DNA of 9,184 bases from Planctomycetia bacterium. Its GTDB lineage: Bacteria; Planctomycetota; Planctomycetia; Gemmatales; Gemmataceae. Position numbers and translations under genes: made by a program. Each line of letters starts with the position of its first letter. The stretch's first letter is position 1. Below are positions 1-6,529 of the stretch, piece by piece. Below the pieces are notes generated by a model. The model saw only the letters and a program-made list of their open reading frames with translations, did no database searches and was not told where the DNA came from. Where the stretch lies: assembly GCA_025356615.1 (NCBI GenBank), contig JANXSH010000288.1, forward strand, positions 1 through 9,184. Reading direction: 5' to 3'.

Positions 1-190
1 CGATATAGTCTCCTTGCCAAGTCTTTGAAAAACGTGCCCTCAGCGAAGCAGTTTGCGTCGATCCACGCTTACTGAACAAACGCTTTATCATTGTCCTGTA
101 ATCACTTACGGCTGGAAAATAACTCCTAAACCCTAGTCTGAGCTTGGCCACAACTGACAACTGACAACTGACAACTGACAACTAATTTGG
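1..190. other. Non-coding left edge
   Basis: I see no supportable gene here. The composition is more AT-rich than the rest of the window. Two short open frames touch the left edge: minus strand from an ATG at 89-91, and plus strand ending in a TGA at 73-75. Neither is long enough or distinctive enough to call. No obvious hairpin plus T-run terminator follows the TadG-like gene. The only clear structure is the heptamer tandem repeat at 152-183. Confidence 0.5.
152..183. repeat. Heptanucleotide tandem repeat, AACTGAC x about 4.5
   Basis: Four perfect consecutive copies of AACTGAC (152-158, 159-165, 166-172, 173-179) are followed by a partial copy AACT (180-183). On the minus strand this reads as GTCAGTT repeats. 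The array starts only 7 bases downstream of the TGA stop (191-193) of the TadG-like gene, so it probably lies in the 3' untranslated part of the tad operon transcript. Bacteria such as cyanobacteria are known to carry short tandemly repeated heptamers. Whether this one belongs to a dispersed family in this genome cannot be told from one copy. Confidence 0.9.
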
Positions 191-3100
191 TCACGGCGCT
201 CCGGTAGCCGAGGGGATCAAAGTTACCTGAACGCCGTCCTGCATGATGCTGGTGAATGCGGACTGCATGTTGGCGATTCGGGTGGCGAAGTGGCCGGTGA
301 TGATCTTGTTCGGCGCGAGGGTCGTCGCCCCGGGTGCCTGCACGCCACTGATGGCCTCCAGCGTGGCCAGATTCTGGAGGGCGTTGGTCTTGTTCGACGA
401 TGCGTTGGACGCATTGAACAGGCTGCCGAAGGCGATGCAATTGATCGACACCGGCTTGCGAGTCGTCGAATAGCCGCCCGCAGAGAGATTGGCGCAGATT
501 TGGGTGGCGATGGCCTGGGATTGAGCAGCCCCCGTTGCAAACGAGACGCCCGAAACCCCGGTCGGGAATTCCGTCCCGCCGGCGGACAGGTTGTTGGCAT
601 CTGCGATACGGACCCTGTAGTAACCCTGGCCCGTAGTGCTAGACACCAGCGTGGCTGCGGAACCCGTGTTGACCATACCGTCGGTCTCGAACACCAGCAG
701 ACGGCTCGACCCGTTGCGGCCTAGCCCGCCTGCGGTGCCGGCCGAGGCGTTGGCGGTGTAGCTCACGAGGGCGGGATTGGCGCTGAACTGGTTGTAGGCC
801 AGCATGAGCGGCATCGAGTAACACGTTCCCCCGTTGGCGCGCGGGACGGTGTAGATGTCGCCGGTACTCGCGCCGGACGAGTTGTAGAGGTTGATCTCGG
901 CATTGGTACTAATTACTTTGGGCGAGAACCACAGGGAATTGATCATGAGGCGATCATTCTTTCCCATCGGCGCGGGGGTGGTGTTGTAGTACCCCGTCGC
1001 ACCCGCACTGCTCCTCGGAGAACTGAAGAAGATGAGCGACACGTTGTCGTTGGGGTGATTGACCAGGATGTCTTTCAGCGCCGCCTGGATGCCGAGTTTG
1101 GTCTGATAGGTGGGCGCTTCGGAGACGGTGCCCGGCCACCACAGGCGCGGCCCATTATTGTTGCTGGGATCCGAGGCGTTGTAGTTGCCCAGGTAATCCA
1201 CCATCGTGAGAGGCCCGAACCAGCACCGCAACAGGGGACGTTGCGGGTTGTCCAGGTAGTTGATGTAGGTGGTGGTTGGCCAACTGCCCGGCTGTCCCGA
1301 AGTACTCACCGTACCCCAGGAGAAGTCCAGCCCGTAGCCGTTCTTGCCGCTCACGTTCGAGTACGTCGGGTTCGCTCCCGACCCGCCGGTCTGCTGCACG
1401 CCCAGAACCTCGTCGATGTATTCCTTCCAGAAGCGCTGGTTCGGGTCGGGGGGCGGGAAGGTGGCGATGTTGATCGTGGACGGGATGGCCGTGTAGTAGA
1501 CGATGCCCCCGGCGCGGAGTTGGTTGGGGAAGGCGTTTGGCCCACAGTTCTTGATCCAGTCCAGTATCGCGGTGTAGTTGATGAGGTACGTCGCATTCGA
1601 AGGGACTTGCATCGAGCCACCAGACCACAGCTTGGAATCGTCCATGAGGGGTGCGCCGGCGGTGGTCGTGAAGAAGCGTGCCCGCCAGTCGCACGGCACG
1701 GCGTTGCCCGAACCGTCCTTGGGCATACCGGGGCCGCCGTTGCGGTTGAACAGCCGCATGATCTGCAAATATTGAGAGTCGGTAGTGCCGAGCGTGGTGT
1801 CGGCCCCAGGGTCGTTGCCCGGCTCGTAGACGTTCGCCGTGAGGTAGCTGCTCAGCGTCGAGGAACTCCACGCGGTCCAGAGACTGCTCGCGGCCGGCGT
1901 CGTCCCGACGGTCGCCGCGATGTTCGTGGATCCCGCCGTGTACAAGCCGTAGAGCGCCGGGGCGGTCAGCAGGCCAGCCGACGAGGCCAGGGCGACGGTC
2001 ATCGTCGTCGTGCCGCTGACCGCTGTCGTCGAGTTCACGCCGCGCACCACGGTCCACGTTTTCGACCCGCCGCCGCCGACTGCCGTCACGGTCATCTGCT
2101 CCGGCGTCGTGAGCGAGCCGCCCGCCACGTTGCCGACCATGATCTGGAACGGGACAGCGCCTGTCGGGAAACCGGTGATCGCGTTGACCGTGATGCTCGT
2201 CGCCCCCGTGGTGAAGGTCGCCGACGGGGTCGTTGTAACCGCCGGGAGAAAGCCGGTGCCGTCCTGCTTTCGCGTCACCGTCCAGCCGACCGTCCCGTTG
2301 CTCGCCGCCGAGACGGCCGTCACCTTGACGATCTCCGGTGTCCCGGTGAAAGAACTGCCGGATACGGTGCCGATCATGGCCTTGAACGGCAGGGTCGTCG
2401 GGAAGTTGACGGCGAGAGTGGCCGGCACCCGGATCGTGACCGGGTCGGTGGCGTTGATGATCGCCGTCGTGCCCAGGACCGACGTGTTGGCGAAGTCTAA
2501 GGTCGTGTAGCCAAAATCGCTTAGGAACTGCTTGACGATATTCTGGATCTGGGTGGACGTGTAAGGGCCGGCGGTGCAGCCGATGGGGGCTGTCGTGGTC
2601 AGAGGGACGCGCGGGTCGGGCGGCCAGGTCATGAACGACTTGCCCCAGTAGCTCGGCCCCTGGGTGTAGCCGTTGAACGGGACGTTGGTATAGTCGGCTT
2701 GTGTGTTGGTGGTGGTGTTGACGACGCCTGCGGCGTAGGCCGAGTAGCCGTCCAGTTCGAACTGCCAGTCGCGGGTGGTCGTCCCGCCGAGGAATTCGCT
2801 CACGGTGTGGGCGTAGCCCGGTCCGTTATTCTTCGACACCTTCAGGGGGACATCCCCGCCGGGCGTGGTGGCGTAACTCGCCGCGGCCGCCGTGAATGCC
2901 GGCGTACTCGTGCCGAACGGAGTCGCGTCCCCGTAGAAGCCGCTGATGATGGAGGCGTTGGAGTCGGTGGTCACGACCTCGATATTGGCCGGGCCGACAT
3001 CCTCGCCGCCCGAGGCTGTCTGATCCGTGCTGTAGGTAAGCAAGGAGGAGTTGCCCGAATACGCCCCGAACTGGGGGTAGACGGGATTCTGGTTCATCGA

Positions 3101-3670
3101 GACGGTGCGCGTGCCGGAATAAGGAAAACCCAGCAGGCTTTCGAATCGCATGGAGCCGGAGAAATCGACCACGATGGCGGTGTCGCGCGGCCGGTGCGCG
3201 GCCGTGGCCGTCGCACTGGCGTTCGTCGTCGTCATGCCGAACAGTCTGGCGAAATAGGTCGGCTGTGCCGACGTGACGGTGGCCTGGACCAAGGTCCAGT
3301 TGTCCCCCGCTTGCCCGAGCGCTGTCGAGTTGATCTTGAAGGAACTGCTCACCGTGTCGTAGTAGTAGTCGCCAACCGTAACGAACACTTGACTCGAGGC
3401 GACCGTCTGATTGAGGATCGAATTGTTGACTGCCGCAGCTGTGGCCGCCGGCCCGGCAGCGGTAAAATTGTTATTCGTGGTCGTGTCGCCGGTCAGGGTG
3501 CGTGCCCCGGCCATGGCGGCCGCGTCCGCCGTGTTCTGGCACTGGTTGCGGGCGATCATGAGGATGCCCAGATCGAGCGCCACAGCGATGAATGCGACTA
3601 ACACGTTCAGGAAGATGGCCATCAAGGGGATGATCGCCCCCCGACGGCGTGTCCTGGATCGTCTTATCAT
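191..3670 (-). CDS. TadG-like pilus assembly protein with a split von Willebrand A domain
   Basis: This 1159-residue protein starts with a basic stretch and one membrane helix (about 12-36), followed by the NQCQNTADAAAMAGAR segment typical of TadG/Flp-pilus proteins. A vWA domain begins at about 163. Its metal-ion site (MIDAS) is visible as D169-x-S171-x-S173, then T949 in GGTC and D997 in ETDG. Between the first MIDAS strand and the helix at about 857 lies an insertion of roughly 680 residues rich in T, S, N and G. It includes two related beta-rich repeats (about 409-478 and 479-555), each with a VTAV...WTV(T/V)R core. TadG proteins are thought to anchor or help assemble Tad/Flp pili across the envelope, and the vWA would bind a partner through Mg2+. 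A purine-rich site (GGGGAGAGGGAA) precedes the ATG. It is the last gene of the trio, 31 bp after the upstream TadE-like gene. The role is inferred from family and context; the insertion has no assigned function. Confidence 0.9.
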   Translation of the reverse strand: MIRRSRTRRRGAIIPLMAIFLNVLVAFIAVALDLGILMIARNQCQNTADAAAMAGARTLTGDTTTNNNFTAAGPAATAAAVNNSILNQTVASSQVFVTVGDYYYDTVSSSFKINSTALGQAGDNWTLVQATVTSAQPTYFARLFGMTTTNASATATAAHRPRDTAIVVDFSGSMRFESLLGFPYSGTRTVSMNQNPVYPQFGAYSGNSSLLTYSTDQTASGGEDVGPANIEVVTTDSNASIISGFYGDATPFGTSTPAFTAAAASYATTPGGDVPLKVSKNNGPGYAHTVSEFLGGTTTRDWQFELDGYSAYAAGVVNTTTNTQADYTNVPFNGYTQGPSYWGKSFMTWPPDPRVPLTTTAPIGCTAGPYTSTQIQNIVKQFLSDFGYTTLDFANTSVLGTTAIINATDPVTIRVPATLAVNFPTTLPFKAMIGTVSGSSFTGTPEIVKVTAVSAASNGTVGWTVTRKQDGTGFLPAVTTTPSATFTTGATSITVNAITGFPTGAVPFQIMVGNVAGGSLTTPEQMTVTAVGGGGSKTWTVVRGVNSTTAVSGTTTMTVALASSAGLLTAPALYGLYTAGSTNIAATVGTTPAASSLWTAWSSSTLSSYLTANVYEPGNDPGADTTLGTTDSQYLQIMRLFNRNGGPGMPKDGSGNAVPCDWRARFFTTTAGAPLMDDSKLWSGGSMQVPSNATYLINYTAILDWIKNCGPNAFPNQLRAGGIVYYTAIPSTINIATFPPPDPNQRFWKEYIDEVLGVQQTGGSGANPTYSNVSGKNGYGLDFSWGTVSTSGQPGSWPTTTYINYLDNPQRPLLRCWFGPLTMVDYLGNYNASDPSNNNGPRLWWPGTVSEAPTYQTKLGIQAALKDILVNHPNDNVSLIFFSSPRSSAGATGYYNTTPAPMGKNDRLMINSLWFSPKVISTNAEINLYNSSGASTGDIYTVPRANGGTCYSMPLMLAYNQFSANPALVSYTANASAGTAGGLGRNGSSRLLVFETDGMVNTGSAATLVSSTTGQGYYRVRIADANNLSAGGTEFPTGVSGVSFATGAAQSQAIATQICANLSAGGYSTTRKPVSINCIAFGSLFNASNASSNKTNALQNLATLEAISGVQAPGATTLAPNKIITGHFATRIANMQSAFTSIMQDGVQVTLIPSATGAP

Positions 3671-3701
3671 TTCCCTCTCCCCGAAAGTTAGAGCTGGTCG
3701 A

Positions 3702-4166
3702 TTAGTTGGCTTCGATCGTCATCAGGCAAGTGCCGGTCACGGTCATGCTGCCTGTCATGAAATACATTCCGGGTACGATGGGCTGATAAGTTCCAGAGAT
3801 GGAGACCCCGATGACATTGCCCCAACTGGCGTTCAGCCATGATGCCCCCGTATTCACCCCCGTGATCGGATCGGCCAAGTAAACGGTGATATTCGAGGAA
3901 GGGGTGTAACCGACGTACTGCGTGGCCCCCTGACCTGCCAAATAGGTATCCACATAGGCCTGAACGCTTGCCGTGGTGTCCGTCGTGGTGTTGACGGCTG
4001 CGTAGCGAGCCCCTTCGCGGGCCGCGTTGTTCACCAGCTGTAGGGTGAAGAGGAATCGGGCGTACTCGAAGGTTGCCAAGAGGAACATGAGCATGAGCGG
4101 AGCCACGAAGGCGAATTCGACGAGCGATGCTGCCGTTCGCCGATGTTTACGCTGAGTCGACATCAT
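3702..4166 (-). CDS. TadE-like minor pseudopilin
   Basis: This 154-residue protein has the TadE layout: a short basic N-terminus (R9 R10), a hydrophobic helix at about 13-35 containing E17, an aromatic stretch FEYARFLF, then NNAAREGARYAA, followed by a beta-rich extracytoplasmic C-terminus. TadE-family proteins are processed like type IV prepilins and act as minor pilins in Tad/Flp pilus assembly. E17 sits where the +5 glutamate of a mature pilin should be, but the residue before the expected cut is Ala12 rather than Gly, so processing is uncertain. A strong AGGAGGT (minus strand, 4173-4179) lies 6 bases before the first of two consecutive ATG codons; the second ATG (4161-4163) would also fit. 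It lies between the other TadE-like gene (66 bp upstream) and the TadG-like gene (31 bp downstream), almost certainly co-transcribed. Confidence 0.9.
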   Translation of the reverse strand: MMSTQRKHRRTAASLVEFAFVAPLMLMFLLATFEYARFLFTLQLVNNAAREGARYAAVNTTTDTTASVQAYVDTYLAGQGATQYVGYTPSSNITVYLADPITGVNTGASWLNASWGNVIGVSISGTYQPIVPGMYFMTGSMTVTGTCLMTIEAN

Positions 4167-4232
4167 CTTCTGACCTCCTGAACGGCGGTAGTTGCCGCGT
4201 TACCTCGAACGAATACTCACCCATCCCCGATT

Positions 4233-4844
4233 TCATGGCAGGGGGTCCGTACTCAGCAGGGGCTTCGTCGGAATCGTCGTGCTTACGGCCAAAGGGACAT
4301 CAACGATCGAGTTCCAGTTCGACGTGGCGGTTATGGTGCTCGATTGGCCGATGAAATAGCTCAGCGGCGACCAAGCGACATTCGCATATGGGACAGTCAC
4401 CGTAACGGTTAGCCGATCGAGCTGACTGGCGGCTGCGGTCGGGTCGTACCCCGATCCCGAGATGACTGCGGCGGCTGTGTAGGTGTAGGCCCAGCCCTGC
4501 GTAACGTTCGTGATCGTGACGGTCGCTCCCGTTGTGGAGACACCGGCCGATTGGAGTGAGAGCAATACCTTTTTCTGTAGCTCACAGGCGGTGTTTGTCG
4601 AAGGGGGAACCAGAACCAAGGGATTGTGCGGCACAGGTGCGGCAGTCATGTTGCTGCTGGAGAAAAAGCCACCCGAAGCCCCCAACCGGCCTGCCTCGCG
4701 GGCGGCGTTATCCACGAGGTTCTGTATGGAGATGTACCTCCCCACCTCCCACAATCCCATCAACAGGGTCAGGATGACGGGTGCCATCAGCGCCATCTCT
4801 GTCGCCGCGATGCCTCGTCGAGAGTGTTTGGTTCGGTGGAGCAT
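4233..4844 (-). CDS. TadE-like pseudopilin, first gene of the trio
   Basis: This 203-residue protein has a basic N-terminus (R9 R10), then G11-I-A-A-T-E16, a textbook prepilin-peptidase motif with glycine at -1 and glutamate at +5. A hydrophobic helix spans about 12-32, followed by LWEVGRYI and LVDNAAREAGR, the conserved TadE continuation. The remaining 140 residues are T/S/V-rich and probably form an exported beta domain. In the Tad pathway such proteins are cleaved by a TadV-type peptidase and join the pilus or its base. The start is fixed by AGGAGGTT (4851-4858 on the minus strand) 6 bases before the ATG. It is the first gene of the minus-strand operon and appears to be driven by the promoter at 5004-5032, giving a leader of about 150 nt. 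It could equally be called TadF-like; only the TadE-type N-terminus is clear. Confidence 0.9.
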   Translation of the reverse strand: MLHRTKHSRRGIAATEMALMAPVILTLLMGLWEVGRYISIQNLVDNAAREAGRLGASGGFFSSSNMTAAPVPHNPLVLVPPSTNTACELQKKVLLSLQSAGVSTTGATVTITNVTQGWAYTYTAAAVISGSGYDPTAAASQLDRLTVTVTVPYANVAWSPLSYFIGQSSTITATSNWNSIVDVPLAVSTTIPTKPLLSTDPLP

Positions 4845-4850
4845 GGAAGG

Positions 4851-4858
4851 AACCTCCT
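4851..4858 (-). promoter_or_regulatory. Shine-Dalgarno of the first tad-like gene
   Basis: AACCTCCT on the plus strand reads AGGAGGTT on the minus strand, 6 bases before the ATG at 4842-4844. The next gene has a matching AGGAGGT at 4173-4179. Both are near-perfect anti-SD matches and stronger than the sites of the other genes in the window, suggesting well-translated pseudopilins. Confidence 0.85.
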
Positions 4859-5003
4859 CGAAAACACCCGACGCCGCTCATCCCATTTCAATGGGCGACG
4901 CTTCGGGATCGTGCCGTCGAGAACGCATGGGAGAGCCGACCGAGGAATCGGTCCTGTCGAAGTCGAAATGCGAACTCAGACATCGTGATCGCAGACCGCG
5001 CCA

Positions 5004-5032
5004 AGACTAGCTCGCAAAATCGGCACAGTCAA
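5004..5032 (-). promoter_or_regulatory. Candidate sigma-70-type promoter of the tad-like operon
   Basis: Read on the minus strand there is TTGACT (5032-5027), a 17-base spacer, and TAGTCT (5009-5004). The -35 box matches 5 of 6 consensus positions; the -10 box is weaker. It would start transcription near 4997, about 150 bases upstream of the first TadE-like gene. The dyad at 5031-5049 overlaps the distal edge of the -35 box by two bases. This is a pattern match only. Confidence 0.5.
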
Positions 5033-5049
5033 ATCGAAGAAATCGATTT
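5031..5049. promoter_or_regulatory. Inverted repeat overlapping the tad promoter -35, candidate operator
   Basis: AAATCGA (5031-5037) and TCGATTT (5043-5049) are perfect 7-bp inverted arms separated by AGAAA. The site begins in the last two bases of the proposed -35 box of the minus-strand operon and extends upstream, where a dimeric regulator could act as activator or repressor. No regulator gene is present in the window, so function is inferred from position alone. Confidence 0.35.
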
Positions 5050-5097
5050 GTCCCGTTGGGAGGGCGCGCGAAGTGGCCTCTTATCGTGGGGGAATGA

Positions 5098-5172
5098 ATT
5101 TATCCGCAGATTTCGCAGATTGAAGACAGTCTGGAGAATCGATTGCAATTTGTCTCGCATCTGCGGATAAAT
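5098..5172. repeat. Perfect 14-bp inverted repeat, REP-like hairpin element
   Basis: ATTTATCCGCAGAT (5098-5111) and ATCTGCGGATAAAT (5159-5172) are exact reverse complements separated by 47 bases. Directly inside the left arm CGCAGATT (5114-5121) repeats the inner part of the arm. The AT-flanked TATCCGCAGAT wording differs from the surrounding GC-rich sequence. From memory, similar CGCAGATT/TATCCGCAGAT strings recur between genes in many environmental bacteria, but I cannot check that here. It could be a dispersed REP or MITE-like repeat or a local terminator-like hairpin. Confidence 0.7.
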
Positions 5173-5185
5173 ACTAACGAGGCGC

Positions 5186-5231
5186 GGAGCATACTTTTCG
5201 GGAAGGTGTGATAGAGTAAATGGTATGCTCC
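5186..5231. promoter_or_regulatory. 9-bp inverted repeat in the permease leader
   Basis: GGAGCATAC (5186-5194) and GTATGCTCC (5223-5231) are perfect inverted arms with 28 bases between them, ending 24 bases before the permease ATG and 13 bases before its GAGG ribosome-binding site. In RNA it would form a stem just upstream of the translation start; in DNA it could be a two-half-site operator. Its function is not determinable from this sequence. Confidence 0.5.
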
Positions 5232-5255
5232 TGGTCCCCCTGATGAGGTTCGTGG

Positions 5256-6356
5256 ATGAATGCTCCCGCCGCCCTTCTCGTGATTCGCTGGCTCGTTCGG
5301 GACACCTTTCGTCAGGCCCGCGCCTCCGGTATCCTTTGGCTCATGCTGGCCATTAGTGTCCTGTCCATCGCGCTGTGTCTCAGCGTCCGAATCGAGGGGG
5401 ATGTCCCCTTGACGTGGGATGGCCCCAACCGCCCAGAGGCGATCCCGCGCTCGTATGCGGACAGGGCCGCCGCCTCGGTCGCCTCGCTGGTGGCGGACGG
5501 TGCCGTCCGGTCGCAGGGTGTCTTGCGCGTGCCGGTTCCCGTCTATCCACTCGAGTACCAGCAGGTCGACGCCGCTATCCGGGGAAATGTCCCGATCATC
5601 AAGGGCCGGCTCACCCTGGCGTTCGGGGCGATCGCTGTCGATCTCTCGCGAGACCGCCTCCACGCGGTTCGGAGCATCCAGTGTGTCCTCGTCGGCTGGG
5701 TCGCCGACGCGGCCGGGCTATTACTGGCGCTCCTGTGGACCGCAGGCTTCCTTCCGGTCTTCCTCGACCCGAACGCGGTTGTGGTCCTCCTGGCCAAACC
5801 CGTCCCGCGCTGGAGCCTGCTGGCCGGCAAGTTCATCGGCGTCCTCGCGTTCGTCGGCTTCCAGGCCGTCGTGTTCGTCACGGGAACCTGGCTGGCGCTG
5901 GCGATCTCCACTGGGGTCTGGGATCCGACCTACTTCCTCTGCATCCCACTGCTGCTGACGCACTTTGCTGTCTTCTTCAGCTTCTCGGCGCTGCTGGCGG
6001 CCTTGACGCGCAGCACCGTGGTGAGCGCCTTCGGCTCGATCCTCTTCTGGTTGATTTGCTATGGCATGAACTACGGCCGGCACAAGGCCCTGGGGATCGC
6101 CGACCTGCAAAACCTGCCCCGGTCGTTCAACTTCGTCATCGAGCTGGGCTACTGGATCCTCCCGAAGCCCCTCGACTTCCACATCATTCTCGTCAAAACG
6201 CTCCAGGCGGAAGACTTCGTGACTCAGGATGTCGATACCCGTCTGCTCGTCAATCTCGGCGCATGGTTCCCCGAGCTATCGGTGCTGACCTCCGCACTGT
6301 TCGGAGTCGTTATCCTGGCTTTCGCCGCCTACGAGTTCGTGAAGGAAGATTACTGA
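5256..6356 (+). CDS. ABC-2-type transporter permease subunit
   Basis: This 366-residue integral membrane protein has a cytoplasmic RDTFRQARA start, a first membrane helix (about 24-43), a long hydrophilic loop (about 45-140), then a cluster of five further segments at about 143-170, 189-219, 226-250, 256-271 and 341-360. The stretch FLPVFLD...VLLAKPVPRWSLLAGKFIG (about 165-195) matches the conserved cytoplasmic region of ABC-2 permeases, where the pattern 'llskPisR..ll.gK' is typical. Such permeases pair with a separate ATP-binding subunit to export or flip a substrate. No ATPase gene is adjacent in this window, so the partner is encoded elsewhere or the pairing has been lost. The substrate is unknown. 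GAGG (5245-5248) lies 7 bases before the ATG. The TGA stop sits inside the first bases of the long inverted repeat that follows. It is divergent from the tad-like operon, so no functional link is implied. Confidence 0.85.
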   Translation: MNAPAALLVIRWLVRDTFRQARASGILWLMLAISVLSIALCLSVRIEGDVPLTWDGPNRPEAIPRSYADRAAASVASLVADGAVRSQGVLRVPVPVYPLEYQQVDAAIRGNVPIIKGRLTLAFGAIAVDLSRDRLHAVRSIQCVLVGWVADAAGLLLALLWTAGFLPVFLDPNAVVVLLAKPVPRWSLLAGKFIGVLAFVGFQAVVFVTGTWLALAISTGVWDPTYFLCIPLLLTHFAVFFSFSALLAALTRSTVVSAFGSILFWLICYGMNYGRHKALGIADLQNLPRSFNFVIELGYWILPKPLDFHIILVKTLQAEDFVTQDVDTRLLVNLGAWFPELSVLTSALFGVVILAFAAYEFVKEDY

Positions 6357-6431
6357 GATGCTCGCCGAGCCGGGAGCGTGACGGTAGTTTCGAGGCTCAC
6401 AGATGGTCGCTGGTTCGACCCCACCCCCCAA

Positions 6432-6455
6432 CCCCCTCCCCTAAAAGGGAGGGGG
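6432..6455. repeat. C/G-rich 9-bp hairpin within the left arm
   Basis: CCCCCTCCC (6432-6440), loop CTAAAA, GGGAGGGGG (6447-6455). It is a self-contained palindrome nested in the larger inverted repeat and could act as a strong stem in RNA. A mirror copy lies at 6506-6529. Confidence 0.85.
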
Positions 6456-6505
6456 AGCAATACCGGCCCGTGGGAGACTTCATGCCAAAAGACATGCCTC
6501 CGGCT

Positions 6506-6529
6506 CCCCCTCCCTTTTAGGGGAGGGGG
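6506..6529. repeat. C/G-rich 9-bp hairpin within the right arm
   Basis: CCCCCTCCC (6506-6514), loop TTTTAG, GGGAGGGGG (6521-6529). It is the mirror of 6432-6455. The following bases continue as G-runs to 6550, giving a G-quadruplex-prone tract on the plus strand. Confidence 0.85.

Larger units (their letters stand above)
4860..5255. other. Divergent intergenic region between the tad operon and the permease
   Basis: About 400 bases separate two divergent genes. No gene is supportable. From left to right it holds the untranslated leader of the minus-strand operon, its candidate promoter and dyad (5004-5049), a widely spaced 14-bp inverted repeat (5098-5172) and a 9-bp inverted repeat in the permease leader (5186-5231). 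I see no convincing -35/-10 pair for the permease. Confidence 0.6.

Noticed and set aside
1..91. Possible partial genes at the left edge (minus-strand ATG at 89-91; plus-strand frame ending at 73-75)
   Set aside because: Only 24-30 codons each, no recognisable motif, poor ribosome-binding site for the minus one; random open frames of this length are expected.
1055..2500. Long plus-strand open frame (481 aa) and other open frames opposite the TadG-like gene
   Set aside because: The translation is Arg/Gly/Val-rich without recognisable domains, while the minus strand gives a coherent TadG/vWA protein. It is an antisense shadow in GC-rich sequence.
6365..6425. Functional tRNA gene in the inverted-repeat arm
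   Set aside because: The T-arm-like and D-arm-like strings are present but there is no 7-bp acceptor stem, the T-stem pairs poorly and the anticodon arm is shortened; at most it is tRNA-derived.
5375..6520. Plus-strand frame (381 aa) overlapping the permease
   Set aside because: Arg/Pro-rich translation with no membrane segments, overlapping a well-supported permease and running into the inverted repeat.
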